From Exophiala sp. HKRS030 (lineage: Eukaryota > Ascomycota > Eurotiomycetes > Chaetothyriales > Herpotrichiellaceae), in NCBI GenBank assembly GCA_023897205.1, contig JAHWDD010000012.1, positions 682,001-746,000 of the forward strand: a DNA stretch of 64,000 nt. Direction: 5' to 3'. The notes below the pieces were generated by a model that had not been told where the DNA came from, did no database searches, and was given only the letters and a program-made list of their open reading frames with translations. Made by a program: the position numbers and the translations under genes. Positions 21,217-32,936 of this stretch are shown one piece after another. The first letter of the stretch is position 1; the number at the start of each line of letters is the position of its first letter.

Positions 21217-22542
21217 AGGAGATGGTGCATGCAACGAGAGTTGTGTCCTTCATAAAAGGCATCGGCTTTGCAGGGTGCATGTCTCATGATTGTCGTCTTT
21301 TCTGAATGGTGCTAGAGCATATGGACAGCGGGTCAAGAGTTGCGGTTGTAATGGGTGCGAGAAGGCAGGTCGAGGTAGACCTGAGCAGTATACAGGCCTC
21401 CAATAAGGAGGGGGAGGGGAGGCGGTTTCAAGGATGTGAAGGGCCAATGCACAGCTCTTGCGGAAGGCCGAAAGGCTGAAAGGCAATCTCATTGTAGATA
21501 CGTATTTAAATCTGAGTGGGCAGTAAGAGACTGCGATGACATATTGAACCAAGGATCTCACGAGTTACCAACTTACTCAGCTGTTGAGGTTTTCCAGTGC
21601 ATGCTACCCTCGTACAGAGCGGCCGGTTGTACATCCAACCAGGGCGTAGTTTCCCCCGCAAATCTGGACGATAGATCTTTACTCATACTCGTACAAACTG
21701 CAACCGTTACCTCATCACCGAGGATGACCCAACAGCGTCGTAGAAACAAGGTGCTTGCCAGTGAAGCTTCTACCTGAGGCACACATGTATACGAGATGAT
21801 AAGGGGCAGAGCCCGGATTGCCGTCACCCGAATACTACCTCTCCCGTCAGACCTTTGTCCCTCTAAGAAATAAGCACTGTCGATCAATTAGGCCTTCTGT
21901 TGTACTTGTCCTACCGATTGGCGTCACCCGTGGGGATCAGAATCATCCATCATTGGTTCTGCATCTCGACTGCCTCGATAGGACTAGCCTCGATGCACTG
22001 AGGGTTCTCTACCCATTTCGTGACCACCGCCACTGGGATCCGGAATAAGGTAAGCCGTCGAAACTCCTACCTGTTTAGACCGGGTAACTACTCTAATATC
22101 CGTACGAGCTGCGCCGATTGCAAGCCACTGACATCTTGCAGAAGTACTTTTCTTCCCTAGAAATGTCTGAATCTCGGAAGCATGGGGTCCAAAAATAAAC
22201 CACCAATTATCCAACCTGCTTTCCTAGGTAAACTAACACCGTTGGCCATCGCCGCGTGGGTCTAACCAAAAATTACTCGACCATGCTAGAATCGAGCTTG
22301 TCACGACATTGCATATTCACTACCTGTTGTCGAGAGGTGATCACTTGAACTTTTCTAGCCCTCGTCGCCTTATTACCAAAGAAAAAGACGAGGCTGTCTA
22401 CAAGGTACTTGTGGGGCATAGATCTCAAGGGTTAAAGGGCCCTAAATAGTGCGATGCATACATAAACAAACCTCAACCATCAGCTGCAACCATTTTTTTC
22501 AGCTTACTCACTATAAAATACATCGGCTTGATTTCGTCGCCA
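21217..22542. other. Gene-free stretch of about 1.3 kb
   Basis: Long spacer with no convincing gene, repeat or element visible. TATAAA at 22512-22517 lies only about 30 bases ahead of the following ATG, implying a very short 5' leader or a different TATA. Confidence 0.4.
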
Positions 22543-24438
22543 ATGATTCCTACCATGTCACTCACACCTTGTCCGCCTTTGGCGAAGGTTGCCTTCGTGT
22601 TGGCTCTCCTCATATCAGTCACATCAGCGACATCCTCCCTCAATACCACTCAGCCGGGCTACAATTGTACCTCTCAGCAATCATGCTGGCCATCAGACGA
22701 AGGATGGAGCAAGTTTAACAACAGTTTGTCCGGAAACCTCCATATAACCATCCCACTGGCAGCGAGTTGTTATTACGATTCTCCATATCACAACTCTTCG
22801 GCCTGTGCTGTGGTGGAAGAGAACTACATTGGTAACCAGGCACGAACAGAGGTATATGGCGCTGCAACAGGCCTCAATTGGGAGTCTTGCCTATCCGAAA
22901 CTTGTGCCCTGAACATTGATACCCTTCAAACACTGTCATCCCAGTGTTACCTTGGCCGACTATCGTCACTATATGTCGATGCTAGCAAGGTCCAACATGT
23001 GGTCACTGCGGTTAAGTTTGCTAAAATGCATAACCTCCGAGTAACCATCAAAAACACTGGACACGACTACCTTGGACGCTCCACCAGTCCTGATAGTCTG
23101 GCAATATGGACTCACAACTTGAAAAACATGACTTACCACGCAAATTTCACCGCATCCAACTGTACTGCATCCAACGGGCACAATATCGGGGAGATTGGAG
23201 CCGGTGCTCAAGCATCGGATATATACACCTTCTTCCAGAAGCATGGTATGGATGTCACCGGCGGCAACGAAGGGTCAGTCGGTCTCGCTGGCGGTTTTGG
23301 TATGGGAGGTGGGCACGGTGTTTTCGGTCCTTCCTACGGCCTTATGGTGGACAATGCCGTCGAGTTCGATGTCGTGACTGCAGATGGACAATTGCGGTCG
23401 ATCAATCAATGCAACGACCCAGACCTCTTTTGGGCCATGCGCGGTGGAGGTGGAGGTACGTTCGGCGTTCTGACTAGCTATCGCTTCCAACTCCACCCGG
23501 CGGTGAAGATCAACGCATACTCATTCAGGGCCAACTTCACAACAAAAGGCAACGAAACTACCCATTATCCCGCATTGGAACAGGTTCTCACAAAACACGC
23601 AACTTACCAACCGGTCTGGTCGCACAATAACATTTCAGGACATGCCTACTACTGGCCAAACCAAGCCGAAATCTACCTGGTTCTCCCTTCGAACAATGAG
23701 ACGGCCTTGAAGGCTCTGACCAGCGATTTTTCTTCTTTTTTGACAAACAACCCAGATATCCAAGTTACTGAGAGTAACTACACCACATATCCTACATATA
23801 CGGACTTCTTACAGCTTACAGAGTCCATCGCCGCAAGACTGACGCCCGGTGGAGTCTTTGAAGCCCTCTCAACTCGACTGATACCCCGAACATTGTTCGA
23901 GACAAACAGCACGATAGCAGACTTGGTCAATGCTACTATTCAAGGAATCCGCATCAGCAATGAAATAGTACCTGACGGCGGCTCCTTTACCCAACTGATC
24001 ATGACGACACCAGTGAATGTTCAAAATGGGAACACGACGAGTGCCAATCCTGCTTGGCGCTCCGCTCTCTGGCATCTCATCATGACTGGTGGATGGACCG
24101 AAAAGCTGAGCGCTTCAAAAGAGAAGGCATTGCAAGAGTCATGGCTGGATACCGTCGAACCACTCAAACGTTTGACGCCCGGGGGAGGATGCTATCTGAA
24201 TGAATGTTCTTACTTGGAACCCGAATGGCAATCAACCTACTTTGGAGCCAATTATCCTGAATTAGTCCGAGTCAAGGACAAGTATGATCCCACTCACTTC
24301 TTCGACTGCTGGAAATGTATCGGCTGGGAGGGACCTTCTGAGTAAGTTAAACCTCTGCAACATGTTAAGACTTCTCATCTGGTTATATGCTGAGCTAACC
24401 TGGAAAACACATCTAGTACCTATTACTGCTACAATTGA
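22543..24438 (+). CDS. Secreted FAD-linked oxidase, berberine-bridge-enzyme type
   Basis: Two exons, 22543-24341 and 24417-24438, give about 606 residues. The last 22-base exon replaces a premature GAG-TAA with a Cys-containing tail (SDTYYCYN), matching the usual end of fungal BBE-like oxidases (CW.C.GW..). An N-terminal signal peptide is clear: AFVLALLISVTSA after a short leader. Many Asn-x-Ser/Thr sites fit secretion. The FAD_binding_4 domain has the His flavin anchor in TGHDYLGR near residue 174; the second-anchor position reads GGNEGSVGLAGG without a Cys, so flavin is probably held by one covalent bond. The C-terminal BBE domain includes LNECSYLEPEWQSTYFG. Such enzymes oxidise alcohols, sugars or alkaloids with O2. 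ATGs at 22543 and 22555 both preserve the signal. Confidence 0.93.
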
Positions 24439-25209
24439 ATACTATTTTGCTCCCTAAAGTCTATCGCAAAGGCCCATTTATTGCCTCCATACAGTTCTCA
24501 TAGTATCCTTTGTAGTCGGAGGCGAGACCTCCTGCAAAGGCTCAAGTCAACTGGAAATTCCTCATTTCTGTTTACTATATAAAACGTAGAAACGGCCACA
24601 GAGTCGTTGTGGAAAGACACCGGCAATTCATCCTATGTGACACTGACAACTGCCTGTTCGTGTGTGCCCTTCAACGTCAGGGGTCTGCACTATGTCTAAA
24701 CAGGAATGCCGCCTTGGCTCGGATGGTGCACTATTGCATTAACCTTCCAGTAGACGACATAGTACCGGTATAATGATAGTGCCAGCTGCTATTGTGCATG
24801 ACTATCGATATACTGAAGAGCTTGAGAGTTTTATAGTAGACTGGAATGGCAGACGCCGAAGGAAAGAATGGTATAAGGAACTAACTTCGTTACCCAGTGG
24901 TGCATTTCTTCTGAACTGTCGAACTACGTTCAAGCACGAAAACCAGTATTAGCAGATCCGGCAGGGTGCATTATCCGACTTTGTACAGAGGTGTGGCATC
25001 TTTCGGCTCCCTTTATCTATTGGTATATGTTTTTGTGTATGTTGATATTGGCAGTATTGTAAGAGATACCCTAAACGACAGCTGATCGACAACTATCGTT
25101 ACAAGCACTCTGGACTGGTTCAACCACAGTGTGCAGCGTCCATACGGAGTACTATTGATCAAACCAACGATAAAGCCTTCACTTGTTGAATCCAGAACCA
25201 ATCTCCAAC
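24439..25209. promoter_or_regulatory. Upstream region of SDR gene
   Basis: No gene is seen. TTCGGC at 25002-25007, about 200 bases before the SDR start, is one copy of a hexamer that recurs upstream of the catabolic genes to the right. Confidence 0.35.
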
Positions 25210-26152
25210 ATGGAGATCAGCAGTGACCCTCCCAGTCGGTCATTAAAAGGCAAAGTGGCCATTGTGACAGGTGCAGGCTGTGCAGGCAACGGCATTGGCA
25301 ACGGCCGCGCCATCTCAATCCTCCTCGCCAGCGACGGCTGCTCAGTTGTCTGTGTCGACTTAAATAAAGAATGGGCAGCCAAGACCGTCGAGATTGTCAA
25401 TTCAAGACCTAGCAAAGGGCAGGCTATCGTGGCCCAGGCCGACGTGACCTCAGCCGCTGACTGTCAGCGCATTGTCGACATGGCACTCGAGAAATTCGGC
25501 CGCCTCGACATTCTGATCAACAACGTCGGCATTGGCGGCGCACCCGGCACGGCCGTCGACGTCGATATGGCTGCGTGGGCTAAGGGGATCGAAATCAATG
25601 TGTCTAGCATGGTGCTGATGGCTAAGTACGCCGTGCCGGCTATGATCAAAAACGACGGCGAAATTAAAGGCTCGGTCGTCAATATGGGTAGCGTGGCCGG
25701 CTTAAAGGGTGGCACTCCTCATCTTCTGTACCCGACCAGTAAAGGTGCCATTGTCAATATGACGCGAGCCATGGCTGCTCACCACGCGGCCGATGGGATC
25801 AAGGTCAATTGCGTGTGTCCTGGCGTAAGTTGGTTTTCTCGACCCTTATTCTACCTTCGATGAGCGTTGACGTGAATGAGAGAAAGCTGCTTACACAAAT
25901 TCTGATCAGATGTTGTATACCCCTATGATGTATGCGGGTGGCATGACCGAAGAGGCACGCGAGGCCAGGCGGAAGAGAAGTCTACTGGGAACCGAGGGTA
26001 CAGGCTGGGATTGTGCCTGTGCCGTCGTGTTTTTAGCCGGTCCTCATGCCCGCTGGATGACCGGTGTCATCCTGCCCGTCGACGCCGGCGTGACGGCCGC
26101 TGTAGGCATCGGCTTGCCAAAGAGCGCGAGTGTCAATGGTTCTACGAAATAG
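25210..26152 (+). CDS. Short-chain dehydrogenase/reductase
   Basis: Two exons, 25210-25824 and 25910-26152, encode about 285 residues of a classical SDR. The cofactor loop is TGAGCAGNGIGNGRA, longer than the usual TGxxxGxG; an acidic Asp at the end of strand 2 (CVDLNKE) favours NAD. NNVGIGG, the catalytic Ser in NMGSVAG and Tyr-Lys in YPTSKGA are present, and the intron falls just after the conserved CPG turn. Related enzymes oxidise secondary alcohols to ketones or reduce them. The upstream TTG-start extension is unlikely; the ATG at 25210 opens a normal-length protein. It converges with BVMO1 (26359-28486), so it may supply or recycle the ketone substrate of the monooxygenases. No peroxisomal or secretion signal is seen. 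Confidence 0.92.
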
Positions 26153-26358
26153 GTCGTAACAGTCAAACGCTATCTAAACTTCAAGTGTTTCTACCATGTA
26201 GCCGCCGTCCCTTCAGTGCTCCAGTTGTTTTCCTGTCCACGAATGATTTTGTGGATTATCTTTATCAAAGGTTCTCGGCTCACAAATAAGTATCTCTGCA
26301 CTAAACCCCAACCACTGTTCAGGTATTCATAACGTAAGAGACATGTCCCCAGAAGCAT

Positions 26359-28486
26359 CTAACTGTGTATCTCCGGCAGGACAAACAACGTCCAGAAATC
26401 GTCAAAGTTGAGCGTCTGCGTCGCGCCCATCGAGCCGCCTTTCGTCTCGCGTAGGGTGAATCCGTTGCCCAAATACGCGAAACGGTTGCGCGTTGCGTTC
26501 GGCATGAGCGTAAATTCGTAGTCCTCCCAACGCGGATTCTTGAGTCCCTCCATGAAGTGGAAGCAGGTGCCGGCGTAGATGGCCACGACGGGCCCGTCGA
26601 CGGTACCGCGTTTGTACCAACTGCGGCAGTCGCCCACCCACACGGTGCGTGCGAGGTACTGCTGCACGTGCTCGTTGTACTCGTCGTTGGCGTCGGTGCG
26701 GATCTCGAGAGCCTTGTAACATTCGGTTTGAAGCTTTTCTAGGCACTTGTAGATGTACACTCCAGTCATCTGAATGGCGAGGATCAATGAGCCGTTAGCC
26801 AAAGGTGAGTTAGGGCCGACGAAGCCTATAAAAACAAGGGTCAGGATGTTGATAACGATACTAGTCCAGGAAACATAGCGGCAAAATATGCTGAGATAGG
26901 TTGACGGCGCACGCTTACTAAAGTAATTTGGGAAATCCGGCACCGTGATCCCCCAGTACGCCTTGGGCATGTCATTCCTCCACTTCCTCGCCAGGTCAAC
27001 GCCCCGTCGGCCCACGATCGGGATGCTGGGCTGGAACGTCGTGTCGAAACCCGTGGCGCACACGATGGCGTCAAATTGCAGCTCATCGCCACTGTTGGTC
27101 AGTATGCCCTTCTTGGTGATTTTGGCAATGTCGTCCCACCGTGTGTCGACGTTCTCTTGGAGGAGAGCTTCCAAAAAGCCGGGGCCCGGTGTCTGTCCCC
27201 GACATCCGACAGGAAACCTGGGTAGAAGCATTTGGCGTAATCTTCGGCCCTTTTCGCTGTCCCCCAGTCGGGCTGTCATCGACTTGGTAAACATCTCCTG
27301 TGCCTGGCGCTGGACATCGGTGTCCTTCATGGCTCGTTTAAAGTTGTCGATTCGTCGGTCCATGACTGCGCGTCGGTGGTTGAGCAGGTAATCGGGATCC
27401 TTCTCGAATCTTTCTAGCGTCTCCTGACTGAAGTTAAGTTTCTCGTCCATGTCGGGGTCATTCGCTGTAGGTTCATTGATGCCTGGTGCGGGCGAGATCC
27501 ATGTTTGGGATCGCACGAACGATGTCAGTGATTTCACGACTGTGAGAGATTTTAGTTTGCCATTCCCAGAGCTCTACCATGATGAGCGTGAATAATATGA
27601 GGTCTCGTGCAGGCTTACCAGCAGCTAACTTAGGAACTATCTGGATTCCTGAAGATCCAATTCCGATCACACCGACTTTCTTGTTCTTGAAATCGTATGT
27701 CGCATCCCAGTGGGCAGAGTGCAACAATCTGCCCTCAAAGTCATTGATGCCTTCAATATTGGGCCATTTCCAGTTGCTGTGAAGCTCCTGTGTAAGCATG
27801 ACTATTCCTCAAAGGTCTAAGAAGAGACATACTTGAGAACACCAGAAGCATTGATAAAAACATCGCACTCGTCGTCGATTAAATTGCCACTGGCTTCGTC
27901 TCGCACCTTTAGCTTCCACTTGCCGGGTTCTTCGGCCCATCGAGCTTCGACAACTGAGTGTTGGAATTTCATATACTTTTCTGCGTCGTACTTGGAGGCT
28001 GTGGTTTTCATGTAATCGTGGATCTGTTCTGATGTAGCGTAATAATTTGGCCATTTCGGATTTGGCTCAAAAGAGTATGCATAGTTGTGAGCGGGAATAT
28101 CACATTGACACCCAGGGTATCTTTTGTGATGAAGTCAGTCAACCATTCTCGTCTTCACACGATTCTTAAAATCTGAGGCTGTCTATCACTGAATATATTA
28201 CGCACCTATTCTCAAACCACGTGCCGCCCAAGTCCTCGTTGCGTTCGTATATCGTGAACTCCGCATTCTTGTCGTCCATCTGTTTACGAAACATCATGGC
28301 CATAAACAGGCCCGAGTAGCCAGCACCCATACATATAACACGGACATGCCGCCTCGCCCCCAGAGGCACTTCTGGGATCACATAAGGGCCTTTGGACAAC
28401 GTCGTCGACTCAACGGCCTTCTTGGCCGAGGCCACTGAAGGAGGCTTCACCTCGGCCTGAAAAACATCCACCAAACCAGGGGCCAT
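26359..28486 (-). CDS. Baeyer-Villiger monooxygenase 1
   Basis: Five exons (28486-28206, 28120-27833, 27776-27619, 27539-26919, 26825-26359) encode about 604 residues; all junctions keep frame. The FAD-binding GAGYSGL motif lies near residue 55 and the NADPH-binding GIGSSGIQ near 215. Between them is the BVMO fingerprint FxGxxxHxxxW, seen as FEGRLLHSAHW. The second half has the ATGFD motif, PNYFSFVGPNSPLANGS and WVGDCRSWYKRG, typical of fungal steroid/cycloalkanone-type BVMOs. These flavoenzymes insert oxygen beside a ketone to make an ester or lactone. It differs in sequence from the BVMO2/BVMO4 pair and from BVMO3. It sits between an SDR and a cyclase-family hydrolase, which could act before and after it. 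Confidence 0.94.
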
Positions 28487-29031
28487 GGTCTTTGCTGTGC
28501 TCTGTGCCTTGGTGGTTTTGGTAAGAAGTACTTTGTGCTTGTTACTTGCTCAAAGGCTAATATCAAGGACTAGTATTCGTTTGAGTAAATGTACACATCT
28601 TGTGCGCCCTTTGTTCTTTGGCCAACAACATCCCCATCCCCGTCGCTGGTCAGAAGTTATTGCCAAGCCGGCCGGGTCTGGGCCGGATTCTCTAAACCCG
28701 GGCAAGGCTGAGGTCTCGGCCATTTGGTGAGTGCCTACTGGCCTGTGGCAGAGTGGACCGGCCCCCAGGATGCCTCCCCGCACTTCCCGTCCCAGGGTCA
28801 TTTTCATCCGTTTCAGCCGGGGTGTGCTTGCTCACCACTGTGCTTCTGTGCCGCTCACATTGTGAAATTGATTAGTGTCGAAGTTTCCGGCTCGGAAAGA
28901 GAAGAATATTGGTAAATGCCTGGTTCTGGAACCATGTCAATGAATAAACAAATCCTCGAGATTGAGAAAGACGAGATCCTTTCCCCTAGTACATTCATTC
29001 CTATCTAGGTATTTCCAAGCGCTAGCTAGAC
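28487..29031. other. Intergenic region upstream of BVMO1
   Basis: 545 bases with no gene visible; it holds the BVMO1 5' flank and the cyclase-family gene's 3' flank. Confidence 0.4.
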
Positions 29032-30106
29032 CTAGAAAATTGCCACCGCACAAGGAGGGCTAGCCACGCCATTAGGAACTTTGAGCGGCATGCTCGACAT
29101 GAAGAAAGAATATCGGTTCAACTTGGCACACTGTTCAGCCAGCTCTTCCAGGTCAAACATCTCACCGATCGGCATTCCCCAACCCGCCAGTCCCCATTGG
29201 TGAACACTAACTCCAGGCTCGTTGTGAGGTCCAGCGATAGGGGAACGCTCGAAGCTGGGGGAGTCGCTGACAACGGCGGTAAAGCGACTGTCCCAAAGCC
29301 ACTTGAGTGAAGCCCTATTGGCCTCGAAGCCTAGGTAACCATTGGACTGCTTGGAGAACTCCTCCTGCTCTTCGGATGAGAACTTGTTGTAAGATGCGAC
29401 GAAACCGGTACGCAAGAACATGACATCACCTGGCTTGATGATGATGTTTAGTTCCTTGATCATTTGCTGCAAGTCGGCGAACTCAATAGCCCCGGATACA
29501 AAAGGGTCTTTGGCCTTGTTGTTGCGCTGTGACCATCCATACCAGTCCAACAGAATTCCACGGGTCACGATACCACCTGCCTTGGACCATGCTGTTAAGA
29601 GTATTTAACAATCACGCAGCCAAGGTCAATCAGGGATAGAACGAATAGTACTCACCATCAATACCAAGTGCACCTGAGCCGTCAATTTCTTTCTGGGTAT
29701 TGCCATTATAAAATTGCGCGGTGTCCTGATATGCTGGGTGGAATATTAATTAGTCCCGTCCTTCCAGCGGGAGACAAAAACACCTACCATAATGACGGAA
29801 GCCATCCCACTGGGTGCTGCATTGTGTATTGAAAGTCAAAATCTCATCGTTGATTGCCCGTGGAGCGAGATTGATCAACTGGTGCTGGAACCGTGGACGC
29901 TTGAAGGCTGGAAACGTCGGCTTGTCAATCGGCCAGTCGAGCGAGACACGAATGCCCTGCTGGATCTCGAATGCTGCTGCCTTGACCGTGTCGGGAGTGA
30001 TCAGGTTCAGGCGACCCAGCTGGTCATCTTCTCCGAACAGACCCCAGGCATTTCCTGGAGGGCCATTCTTGTCGAGAGGCAGCTCATTGAATTCTGGCCA
30101 CTTCAT
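29032..30106 (-). CDS. Cyclase-family (kynurenine-formamidase-like) hydrolase
   Basis: Three exons (30106-29788, 29733-29656, 29591-29032) encode about 318 residues of the PF04199 cyclase family. Features are NELP near the start, the WGLFGEDDQLGRLNLIT segment, and the metal-binding region TQWDGFRHYG; here the usual WDGxxH pattern is present. RGILLDWYGW and the C-terminal PHNEPGVSVHQWGL region match fungal members. Bacterial relatives hydrolyse amides or lactone-like rings using a Mn or Zn site; fungal members are mostly uncharacterised. It lies upstream of BVMO1 on the same strand and is divergent from an MFS carrier. In this context opening of a cyclic ester or amide is possible, but that is inference from neighbours. 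Confidence 0.9.
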
Positions 30107-30857
30107 TTTCAGATATTCAAAGCAAGTATATGGATAGAAAGGAGCGTGTAGATTCGGGGCCGCTGTCGACTATTCTGAGTTCTGAAGCCTGACCACACGG
30201 CCGCTAGGGATTGTGCCACATTGTCTATTCTCCCATCATGTTTATCCATCCCTGCAATGTGTTAGCCAAGCCGGCAAGGTGCGTCAAGCAGCCTCGACTC
30301 AGCGATGATGCTGCTGGATGTAGTCAAAGTTCGGTTGAGAACCAAAAAACAACCGACGGCGATGGCAGGGGATTGCGTAGGAAGGACTTCCCCATACAAC
30401 ATATGGCCGTGGAGAAAACTCCATTCAACCTCAGTATGAGGGGAGCTCATGAAATCCAAGACGGCTGCTAAAGTGGATATGAGAGAGTGTTTCATGGTAG
30501 GTAACATTCGGCTGTATTGTGGTCGTACCGGTAAGTTATTCGGATGTTCTCCACCTTGGCAGTAGCCTGGTATGCTCGAAGCTTGGACTCCCGAACGTTC
30601 ATCGTCTCTAGCCTGGAACTGGGCAAATTGCGAGTATGGTAAGTTTCTTGGGGACCCCGGTTTTCGTCTAGACCACGAGTCCAATATGCAAGCCCAGCAG
30701 AGCCAGAGCAGATATTGACACCGTTCTCTCATACGGCCGAGCCAAGAGACTGAGACCTACATATAATTGCGAGCCAGTCCTTATTGTCTTTTGGAACGTC
30801 TCAGATCTTTCCCCCTCCACCTTGGACTCCTTGCCCAGTATCATCTCGAGCTCTGAT
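30107..30857. promoter_or_regulatory. Divergent promoter of cyclase-family gene and MFS carrier
   Basis: 751 bases between divergent starts, with no gene. A TATAT-like run near 30760 lies about 95 bases before the carrier ATG. Confidence 0.4.
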
Positions 30858-32639
30858 ATGGCGATCACACACAGTAACACCGCCAGTGACGTTGTCCTCG
30901 CGAATAAGACAGAGATGTCTCCCAACACCGAAGTCGTCGAGGACGCCTTGGAGAAGGTCGACACGGTGCATAATGATGAGGCTATCAAGGTCATTGCCCA
31001 GTACCATGGCGAAGAAACCTGGACTGCAAAAGAGGAGCAACAGCTACGCAGGAAGATCAACTGGCGACTCATGCCCATTCTGTGTATCACTTATGGCCTC
31101 CAATACTACGACAAGTCGATGTTGGGTCAAGCAGTAGGCGTTTACTGGCTCTGGTTGTCACAGTTTGTATGCTGACACTGACCAACAGGCCATCTTCGGT
31201 CTTGTCGAAGACCTCAACCTCATAGGCAAACGATACTCTTGGTCTTCGTCCATCTTCTACCTCGGTTTCATCGTAGGAGCTTGGCCAAGTATGATCATCG
31301 CCCAACGATTCCCTGTGGAAAGGGTGGCTTCGGCTCTGATTGTGGTTTGGGGTGTCTGTCTTGCCTTGACTGTCGTGTGCACCACCTACCAGGGCCTGTA
31401 TGCTCAGCGATTCTTCCTGGGAGCGCTGGAATCTGGAATTAGCCCCATGTTCATGCTTATCGTGGGCGCATGGTACAAGAAGGACGAAGCCGCACTTCGC
31501 ATGGGGTATAAGACTTCTCCTTCCTTTCCCTACACATAGCATTGCTAACTAGCATCTTCAGTATTTGGTACAGTATGACTGGTTTCTCAGGCTTAGTGTC
31601 TCCCCTAATCAATTATGCCCTCGGCCACATCCGCGGCAGCCTGTCGTCGTGGAAATATATGTACATCTTCGCTGGCTGCATTACCGTCCTCTGGGGAGTT
31701 TTACTGTACTTCATCCTCCCTCCGGATCCTGTGCGCGCGAAGGGTTTTACAGAACGCGAGCGATACGTTGCGGTGGCACGTTTGCGCACAAACAATTCCG
31801 GTGTGCGAAACACGCACTTCAAAATGGAACAGGTCAGGGAGGCTCTGCTCGACCTCAAGTTTTGGCTCATGTTCTCATTTGCTCTACTATCCATGATCGC
31901 CAACGGCCCCATCTCGAGCTTTTTGCCCATTATAATCGACGGCCTGGGCTTCAGCACGCTCGACTCGCTGCTGCTCTTTATGCCTGCCGGTGTCTACGCC
32001 GGCTCCATGATGGTCGGCATGGGCTTTCTGGCGCGCAAAATTCCACAATGGAGGATCTGGCTGGCGTGTATTTGCCAGGCGATCACGACCCTCGCTTCGC
32101 TTTTGTTGTGGAAGCTCCCCCTGCACCCTGTCGGGGGCATGTTGTTTGCTTGCTATATCCTGCCGTCCATTGGCGCCAGTTATGCCGTCATCATGGGTCT
32201 CCAGGTCGCAAACACTGCGGGCTATACGAAGCGGTCCGTGGCATCCGCTGGTCTCTACATTGGTTATTGCGTCGGTAAGTATCTCGCTACGTGTGTATAT
32301 GGTCGAGAAACGCAAGGTCAATTTGTCTGACTGCTTTCTTTGTCACAGGAAACTTCATTGGTCCTCTGCTCTTCAAGGCAGCCGACGCTCCTCGGTACCC
32401 GAAAGCATGGGCCGTTGTAGTCGCAACCTCCATCGCGGCCGCTTTTATTCTGATATTCTATCGCTTCCTCTGCACGCGCGAGAACAAGAAGCGTGATGCC
32501 ATGGGTGCCGAAGCTTTCGAGCACGCTTATGAGGATGATCTCACGGATGTTACTGTTCGCCTTCTTGAACTCTTGTGTCACAAAAGATCCTTTACTGACA
32601 TTTTTCATCTAGAACAAGCAATTCCGCTACGTGTACTGA
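30858..32639 (+). CDS. MFS transporter, anion:cation symporter (allantoate permease-like) family
   Basis: Five exons (30858-31133, 31189-31505, 31562-32274, 32349-32548, 32613-32639) encode about 510 residues. The final 27-base exon supplies NKQFRYVY, the standard C-terminus of fungal Dal5-type carriers, so models that stop earlier are wrong. Twelve spans are recognisable; YGLQYYDKSMLGQA in helix 1 and RFFLGALESGISPMF in helix 4-5 are family hallmarks, and the cytosolic N-terminus ends in KEEQQLRRKINWRLMP. Characterised relatives carry allantoate, nicotinate, pantothenate and other organic anions with protons at the plasma membrane. Between the cyclase-family hydrolase and the esterase, it probably imports a carboxylate or ketone substrate of the cluster. 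Confidence 0.93.
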
Positions 32640-32936
32640 GTACGAATTCAGAAGCAGAGTTCAAAGATCTGTATGTCTCAGGATTGCTTATACAGGATCT
32701 TGTCAGCGGAAAAGACAGAATGTATGGACATGAAAAAGGGCATCCAGGTCCTGCTAAGATATCGCCTTTGTTCCTTTTGTCACTTTCTCGATCTAGAGTT
32801 TTTATCTTGCTCGTACGTTCACCACCAAAAATCTCATGTAGAAATCCTTTACGAAAAGAGTTGAATACTAGCACTTCGTACCCACTTGTTTGTTTCTGAC
32901 TAATTGTGATGGGTTCGCACTGTGACAGCTTCATCC

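Noticed and set aside
21217..22542. Transposon remnant in the long spacer
   Set aside because: No transposase or reverse-transcriptase fragments, terminal repeats or target duplication could be recognised.
31565..32278. 237-residue open frame overlapping the MFS gene
   Set aside because: It is a shifted frame of a clear MFS exon and has an Arg/His/Pro-rich composition without domain features.
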